Shown: in pieces, positions 59,368 to 64,000 of the stretch
Layout: the number at the start of each line of letters is the position of its first letter
How positions within the stretch are numbered: position 1 is the first letter of the stretch
Source of the DNA: DASXRA01 sp035263725
Lineage (GTDB): Bacteria > Actinomycetota > Actinomycetes > Mycobacteriales > Jatrophihabitantaceae
Length of the DNA stretch: 64,000 nt
Assembly (NCBI GenBank): GCA_035263725.1
Contig: DATFRC010000147.1
Coordinates: 1 to 64,000, forward strand
Direction: 5' to 3'
The notes under the pieces: model-generated
Database searches by the model: none
The model's input: only the letters and a program-made list of their open reading frames with translations
Told to the model about the DNA's origin: nothing
Translations under genes and position numbers: made by a program

Positions 59368-59595
59368 ATGCCAACCGACGAGAGCCCGTCCCTGCACCAG
59401 CTCGAGATCGAAGTCCACGAGGAACTAGTACTGGCGGAGTCGAGCGAGTCATCGGACCTCGGCGGCTCGCCTGCCGAGTGGCTGTTCGACCCGGCCGACA
59501 TCGAGCGCGAGGAGGTGGGCCTGCGCAATCTGCTCGGCGCTGTCGAGGCTCTGGAGCTCGATCCCCCGTCCGTCCGCCGACAGGACATCGACTGA
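59368..59595 (+). CDS. small acidic protein, unknown
   Basis: 75 residues from the ATG at 59368 (GAGGTG upstream). Very acidic (LEIEVHEELVLAESSESSDL, DPADIEREEVGLRNLLGAVEALEL), with no Cys, no TM, and predicted helices. No family recognised. Between the NmrA gene and the half-CBS gene, and possibly co-transcribed with them. Confidence 0.5.
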   Translation: MPTDESPSLHQLEIEVHEELVLAESSESSDLGGSPAEWLFDPADIEREEVGLRNLLGAVEALELDPPSVRRQDID

Positions 59596-59650
59596 CGCCC
59601 GAGCCGCCCGCGCAGCACGGAGTGCGATCAGCTACCCGCAAGGAGCACCG

Positions 59651-59884
59651 ATGAACACGAATCAACCGTCCAACGTGGCACCGCCCACGGTGCAGGAGGA
59701 CGCGCATCTGGCCGCGGCCGCATATCTGATGAAGCATGAGGGCGCGCCGGCCCTGGTCGTTCTGGAGGACGAGGAGGGCACGCGGCAGGTCGGGATGATC
59801 ACCGAGGCCGAGGTTGACGAAGCCAAGGCCGACGGTATGGATGTCGACGAGATGCGGGTCCGCGACCTGATGACGAGTGAGTAG
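59651..59884 (+). CDS. short single-CBS-motif protein
   Basis: 77 residues. HLAAAAYLMKHEGAPALVVLEDEEGTRQVGMITEAEV matches one CBS motif (A..M...g..alvV.d..g...GiiTe.di), ending in VRDLMTSE. Ordinary CBS proteins need two motifs for a nucleotide-binding Bateman module, so this would function as a dimer or be a remnant. CAAGGAGC lies upstream of the ATG. Acidic like the preceding gene. Confidence 0.6.
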   Translation: MNTNQPSNVAPPTVQEDAHLAAAAYLMKHEGAPALVVLEDEEGTRQVGMITEAEVDEAKADGMDVDEMRVRDLMTSE

Positions 59885-59989
59885 CTAGCCGCAAGGCAAG
59901 CACCGGCGAGCTTGCCGGCGGTCTTGGATGCTGGGCAACTTCTGTTAAGAAACTGTGCATGGCTCTAGCCTCGTTTTGGAGGTGGAGCC

Positions 59990-62725
59990 ATGACGACGGA
60001 AGCGGTGGCGCACCAGCTCCACGGCCGGCGTTCGGAGTGCGCGGTCCTGGACGAGCTGGCCGCTGCAGTGCGCGCCGGCAGCGGGCAAGCTTTGCTGATC
60101 CGTGGCGAGTCCGGAGTCGGGAAGTCGGCGTTGGTCGACTACCTTGTGGCGCATTCGGCCGGTTGCCGGGTTGCCCGCGCGGCAGGCGTCGAGTCCGAGA
60201 TGGAACTCGCGTTCGCCGGTCTACATCAGTTGTGCGCGCCGATGCTGGATCTCCGCGATCGCCTGCCGGGTCCGCAGCGCGACGCCTTGGCTGTCGCGTT
60301 CGGCCATAGCGCGGGGAGTCCGCCCGACCGGTTCTTGGTCGGAGTGGCCGCCCTGGGCTTGCTGGCGGCGGTGTCGGAAGACGGGCCGCTGCTGTGCGTG
60401 ATTGATGACGCCCAGTGGCTCGATCAAGTTTCGGCGCAGACGTTGACGTTCGTCGCGCGGCGGCTGTTCGCCGAGCAGATCGGCGTCGTGTTCTCGGTGC
60501 GCGAGCCGATAACCGGGCCGGCGTGGCGAGGCTTGCCGGAGCTGGTCGTCGACGGCTTGGCGAACGACGACGCCCGGGCGCTGCTCGACTCGGTGGTTCC
60601 GGGCCGGCTCGATGAACGGGTGCGGGATCGGATCGTGGCCGAAACGCGGGGCAATCCCTTGGCGCTGCTGGAGTTGCCGCGGGGGTTGACAGCGGCGGAG
60701 CTGGCCGGTGGGTTCGGGCGGCCGGACGCCCAGCCGCTGGCCGGCCAGATCGAGCGAACCTTCGCCCGTCGGGTGCAGTCCCTTCCGGCGCAGACACAGC
60801 GGGTGCTGCTCACCGCTGCCGCCGAACCCCTCGGGGATGTGGGGCTGTTGCGCCGCGCACTGCGACTGCTGGACCTCCCGATCAGCGCGGTCGCGCCCGC
60901 GGAAGAGGCCGGGCTCGTCGAGCTGGGCAGCCGGGTTCGGTTCCGTCATCCGTTGGTGCGCTCGGCGATCTATCGGGGTACGACGCCGGTGGACCGCCGC
61001 GACGTGCATCGGGCCCTCGCCGAGGCGACCGATCCGGCTGTTGACCCCGACCGGCGTGCCTGGCACCGGGCGCATGCGGCCACCGATGCCGACGAAGAGG
61101 TTGCCGCCGAGCTGGTCAGCTCGGCTGGGCGCGCGCAGCGCCGCGGTGGTGTGGCGGCCGCCGCCGAGTTCCTGCGGCAAGCGACCGAACTGACTCCCGA
61201 CCCGGCAATGCGGGCAACCCGCGCACTGGCCGCAGCCCAGGCAGAGGTCCAGGCCGGCGCGTTCGAGCCGGCGCTGAAACTGCTGCTCATCGCCGAGGAC
61301 GGACCCGCCGACGAGTTCCACCGAGCGCGGGTAGACCTGCTGCGTGCCCAGATCAACTTCGCCTCCGGCCACGACATGACCGCGCCGCAGCGGCTCCTTG
61401 ATGCCGCCCGCCGGCTCGAACCGCTGAACAGCCGGATCGCGCGTACTACGTACCGGGACGCGATGGCGGCCGCGATTCTGGCCGGAGGGCTCGCCGACGG
61501 AACCGGCGTGGTCGAGGTGGCGCGTGCGATGCGCGCGGCGCCGAGACCGGAGCCGCCACGGCCCGCTGATCTCCTGCTGGACAGCGTGGCTGTCATGTAC
61601 GCCGACGGGTACGAGGCAGCCCTCCCGTCAACCCGCGAGGCGCTACAGGCTTTCCGGAAAGACGACACGTCAGACGCGAGCGACCTGCTCTCGCTCTGGC
61701 TGGCGGCGATCACCGCCGCAAAGCTGTGGGACGACGAGGGCTGGGCGATCCTGACGGAGCGGCACGTCCAGACGGCCCGCCGGGTGGGTGCTCTCGGCGA
61801 GCTCCCGCTCACACTGAACTCACTCGTCTATGTGCACCTCTTCGCCGGAGAGCGTGCCGCAGCCGCGTCGGTGGTAGAGGAGATCCAAGCGATCGCGGAG
61901 GCGACCGGGAGCGAGCTTGCGCCCTACGGCGCGCTCGCGCTCGCGGCCTGGCGCGGCGACGAGGCCCAGGCCAACCCGATTATCGAGGCGAGCCTCGCCG
62001 ACGTGACGACCCGCGGCGAAGCCACCGGGGTCATGATCACCTACTGGGCGCGGTCGGTACTGCTGAACGGCCTCAGTAGGTACCAGGAGGCCGTCGCCGC
62101 GGCTCGTTCCGCGGCAGAGCATCCGCTTGAATCCGTCGTTATCTCCTGGTCACTGACCGAGCTGATCGAGTCGGCCGTTCGCAGCGGTCAGCCTGAGGTC
62201 GCGGCGAACGCATACGAGCGGCTCGAGGCGAAGACGCGGGCCGCCGGCACCGACTGGAGTCTCGGCATGCTCGCCCGGTCCGGTGCGCTGCTGGAGACCG
62301 GCTCCACCGCGGAAACCCGGTACCGCCAAGCGATCGAACACCTCAGCAGATCTCGGATTCGGATGGAGCTGGCCCGCGCCCACCTCTTGTACGGCGAATG
62401 GCTGCGACGGGAGAACCGTCGCGTCGACGCCCGGGATCAACTGGCCACCGCTCACGAGATGCTGAGCCACTTCGGTGCCGAGGCGTTCGCCGAACGCGCG
62501 CGCCGCGAGCTTTCGGCTACGGGAGCCACGGTGCCCAAACGCGCGATCGCGGCGCCCACGACCCTGACGCCTCAGGAAGCTCATATCGCGCGTCTCGCCG
62601 GCGACGGGCTGACGAACCCGGAGATCGGGGCGCAGTTGTTCCTCAGCCCGCACACCGTCGACTGGCACCTCCGCAAGATCTTTACCAAGTTGGGCATCAC
62701 GTCACGCAAGCAGCTTCGTCCCTAG
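59990..62725 (+). CDS. LAL-type LuxR regulator with AAA ATPase (copy 2)
   Basis: 911 residues; GGAGGTGGAG just upstream. Same layout as the 43369-46131 protein: Walker A IRGESGVGKSALVDYL, Walker B LLCVIDDAQWLDQVS, TPR-like middle and HTH LTPQEAHIARLAGDGLTNPEIGAQLFLSPHTVDWHLRKIFTKLGITSRKQL. Long stretches are near identical between the two (for example RGLTAAELAGGFGRPDA), so they are paralogues from a duplication. An imperfect TTCT-N4-AGAA repeat at 59940-59951 precedes it. May act on the hydrolase genes downstream (inference). Confidence 0.93.
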   Translation: MTTEAVAHQLHGRRSECAVLDELAAAVRAGSGQALLIRGESGVGKSALVDYLVAHSAGCRVARAAGVESEMELAFAGLHQLCAPMLDLRDRLPGPQRDALAVAFGHSAGSPPDRFLVGVAALGLLAAVSEDGPLLCVIDDAQWLDQVSAQTLTFVARRLFAEQIGVVFSVREPITGPAWRGLPELVVDGLANDDARALLDSVVPGRLDERVRDRIVAETRGNPLALLELPRGLTAAELAGGFGRPDAQPLAGQIERTFARRVQSLPAQTQRVLLTAAAEPLGDVGLLRRALRLLDLPISAVAPAEEAGLVELGSRVRFRHPLVRSAIYRGTTPVDRRDVHRALAEATDPAVDPDRRAWHRAHAATDADEEVAAELVSSAGRAQRRGGVAAAAEFLRQATELTPDPAMRATRALAAAQAEVQAGAFEPALKLLLIAEDGPADEFHRARVDLLRAQINFASGHDMTAPQRLLDAARRLEPLNSRIARTTYRDAMAAAILAGGLADGTGVVEVARAMRAAPRPEPPRPADLLLDSVAVMYADGYEAALPSTREALQAFRKDDTSDASDLLSLWLAAITAAKLWDDEGWAILTERHVQTARRVGALGELPLTLNSLVYVHLFAGERAAAASVVEEIQAIAEATGSELAPYGALALAAWRGDEAQANPIIEASLADVTTRGEATGVMITYWARSVLLNGLSRYQEAVAAARSAAEHPLESVVISWSLTELIESAVRSGQPEVAANAYERLEAKTRAAGTDWSLGMLARSGALLETGSTAETRYRQAIEHLSRSRIRMELARAHLLYGEWLRRENRRVDARDQLATAHEMLSHFGAEAFAERARRELSATGATVPKRAIAAPTTLTPQEAHIARLAGDGLTNPEIGAQLFLSPHTVDWHLRKIFTKLGITSRKQLRP

Positions 62726-62836
62726 GTCCTTCACCGAATCCGTCACAGAACGTGGCGCCGCTCGGTCTAAGCCGTACGCATCGGCGCCGGACGCGCCCGC
62801 GACACCTCCCGCCGCCTCCGAGGAAGGGGATCAGCT

Positions 62837-63685
62837 ATGACACGCCTGACCGCAGCACTGCCCAGATCACCGAGACGGCGATTGGCCGCAGCTGCTGCCG
62901 TCGCCGTCCTGCTCACCGGTCTCGCCGTCGTCCGCGCGCCGGGAACGCTCGCGCACGGGTCAGGCTCCGCCCCGGCAAAGCCGACCGTGGTGCTCGTGCA
63001 CGGTGACTGGGCCGACGCCTCTGGCTGGAGCGGCGTCATCGCGCGGCTGCAGGACGACGGCTACACGGTCGTCGCGCCGCCGAACCCGTTGCGGTCGCTG
63101 TCCGGGGACGCGGCGTACATACGCACCTACCTGGATACGCTCACCGGCCCGATCGTGCTCGTCGCCCACTCCTATGGCGGCGCGGTGATCACGAACGCGG
63201 CGACCGGTGATCCCAACGTCCGCGCGCTGGTCTACGTCGACGCTTTTATCCCGGACCAAGGTCAGAACACGCTCGATCTGGCGGGTCCGGACTCGGCTCT
63301 CTCGGCCGATCCGACGACGATCTTCAACTTCGTGCCGGCGACGTTGCCGCCCACGCCGAGCACCGACCTCTACCTGAAGACCTCGACCTTCCTCAAGGAC
63401 TTCGCCAACGGGTTGCCAGAAAGTGAGGCGCGGATCTTGGCCGCCACCCAGCGGCCGGCCACCTTGGCCCAGGCCGAGCCGTCCGGAGTCCCCGCCTGGC
63501 GCACGATCCCGTCCTGGGCGCTGATCGGCACGCAGGACCACATCATCCCGCCGGCCGCCGAACAAGGCATGGCCGAGCACGCCGGCGCGACCATTTCCTA
63601 CTTCAACGCCGGCCACCTGGGGCTGATCTCCGACCCGAAGACGGTGACGCGGCTCATCGAGCGAGCCGCGAAGGCGACCGGGTAG
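62837..63685 (+). CDS. secreted alpha/beta hydrolase
   Basis: 282 residues with a Tat/Sec-like signal (SPRRRLAAAAAVAVLLTGLAVVRAPGTLAHG). Alpha/beta hydrolase core: VVLVHGDWADASGW (oxyanion loop), nucleophile Ser in LVAHSYGGAVI, acid and ALIGTQDHIIPPAAEQGMAEHAG (Asp), and His in NAGHLGLI. EstC/salicylate-esterase-like family. GAAGGGGATC upstream. First of two hydrolases behind the second LAL regulator. Confidence 0.88.
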   Translation: MTRLTAALPRSPRRRLAAAAAVAVLLTGLAVVRAPGTLAHGSGSAPAKPTVVLVHGDWADASGWSGVIARLQDDGYTVVAPPNPLRSLSGDAAYIRTYLDTLTGPIVLVAHSYGGAVITNAATGDPNVRALVYVDAFIPDQGQNTLDLAGPDSALSADPTTIFNFVPATLPPTPSTDLYLKTSTFLKDFANGLPESEARILAATQRPATLAQAEPSGVPAWRTIPSWALIGTQDHIIPPAAEQGMAEHAGATISYFNAGHLGLISDPKTVTRLIERAAKATG

Positions 63686-63715
63686 CAATTCCACGGCGAA
63701 AGGACGGAATTCCTT

Positions 63716-64000
63716 ATGAGCAAGCACTTGCTCGAGCCGGAGGCGCAGGAATTCGCCGACGCGAGCTCGAAACCCCCGTTCCTTTACGAACTGGGCCCGG
63801 ACGGGGCCCGCAAGGTGCTCGACGACGTCCAAGCGGCCCCGATCAGCAAACCCAAAGTGGCCGACAAGTGGATCAGCGTTCCTGCGCAGGTCGGCGAGGT
63901 GCGGGTGCGCATCGTGAAGCCCGTCGATGCTCCCGGCACGCTGCCTACCATCCTGTACATGCACGGCGGCGGCTGGATTCTCGGCAACGCCGGAACTCAC
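63716..64000 (+). CDS. alpha/beta hydrolase of the hormone-sensitive-lipase family, 3' end missing
   Basis: First 95 residues from an ATG at 63716 with GAAAGGAC upstream; the window cuts the rest. Reads MSKHLLEPEAQEFADASSKP, a cap region, VRVRIVKPVDAPGTLPTILY, then the HSL oxyanion motif MHGGGWILGNAGTH. The nucleophile Ser and His/Asp would follow downstream. Likely an esterase or carboxylester hydrolase, and co-transcribed with the preceding secreted hydrolase (30 bases apart). Confidence 0.8.
   Translation, partial: MSKHLLEPEAQEFADASSKPPFLYELGPDGARKVLDDVQAAPISKPKVADKWISVPAQVGEVRVRIVKPVDAPGTLPTILYMHGGGWILGNAGTH

Noticed and set aside
62960..64000. 346-residue minus-strand frame at the window end
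   Set aside because: Antisense to two alpha/beta hydrolases with clear catalytic motifs on the plus strand.

Overview
The window is a 64 kb, GC-rich (roughly 70 percent by eye) chromosomal segment with many GTG/TTG starts, 1-11 base gene overlaps and actinobacterial families (LAL-type LuxR regulators, class F sortase, DhaM fused to HPr-EI, ECF41-type sigma factor, DUF4397, LysX-like DUF2156 protein). It looks like a soil actinomycete; I cannot place the genus. No rRNA, CRISPR array or intact insertion sequence was found. Both edges cut genes.

Layout. 1-3.7 kb: a tightly overlapping operon of a PLP enzyme (cut), an argininosuccinate-lyase-like enzyme, a DUF1116 protein and an OsmC protein. 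3.8-8.8 kb: single genes (serine hydrolase, META lipoprotein, AHSA1-ArsR pair, ATP-dependent ligase, LuxR-type regulator, tiny secreted peptide) and a hairpin-rich non-coding stretch ending in a terminator. 9-12.9 kb: branched-chain 2-oxoacid dehydrogenase bkdA-bkdB-bkdC with a divergent Lrp/AsnC regulator. 13-23.7 kb: housekeeping and metabolic genes (phosphoglucomutase, thioesterase, xylulokinase, siderophore-interacting protein, L-serine dehydratase, MFS exporter with divergent TetR, DUF2156 membrane protein).

23.8-30.7 kb is the most accessory part: tRNA-Ser and tRNA-Arg, an IS481-type transposase remnant directly behind tRNA-Arg, a CHAD-ParA two-gene operon, an unrecognised ~690-residue protein with a nitrilase Glu-Lys-Cys triad, an MmyB-type XRE regulator and a divergent VOC protein next to a 22-base perfect palindrome. 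31-38.4 kb: peptidase E, then an IclR-controlled glycerol/dihydroxyacetone operon glpF-dhaK-dhaL-dhaM in which DhaM carries its own HPr and Enzyme I domains, then XdhC. 38.6-49.3 kb: DUF3224, DEAD-box helicase with a structured leader, tandem FKBP lipoprotein, TetR with an operator, STAS protein, a large LAL regulator, a LysR-controlled GlcG/SMP-30/RidA cluster and a cold-shock protein.

49.6-64 kb: hemolysin III, a DUF4397-sortase F-membrane protein operon, a glycosyltransferase, a redox/two-component pair (response regulator fused to a thioredoxin-reductase-like flavoprotein, plus a cNMP-binding histidine kinase), an ECF41-like sigma factor lacking most of its SnoaL extension and sitting before a candidate ECF41 promoter and an NmrA-like oxidoreductase, two small acidic proteins, a second LAL regulator closely resembling the one at 43.4 kb, and two alpha/beta hydrolases, the second cut by the window end.

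Best candidates for undescribed biology: the nitrilase-fold/XRE locus and CHAD-ParA operon by the tRNAs, the response regulator-flavoprotein plus cNMP-kinase pair, the truncated ECF41 module, the DUF1116-lyase-PLP operon and the hairpin array at 8.8-9.0 kb.
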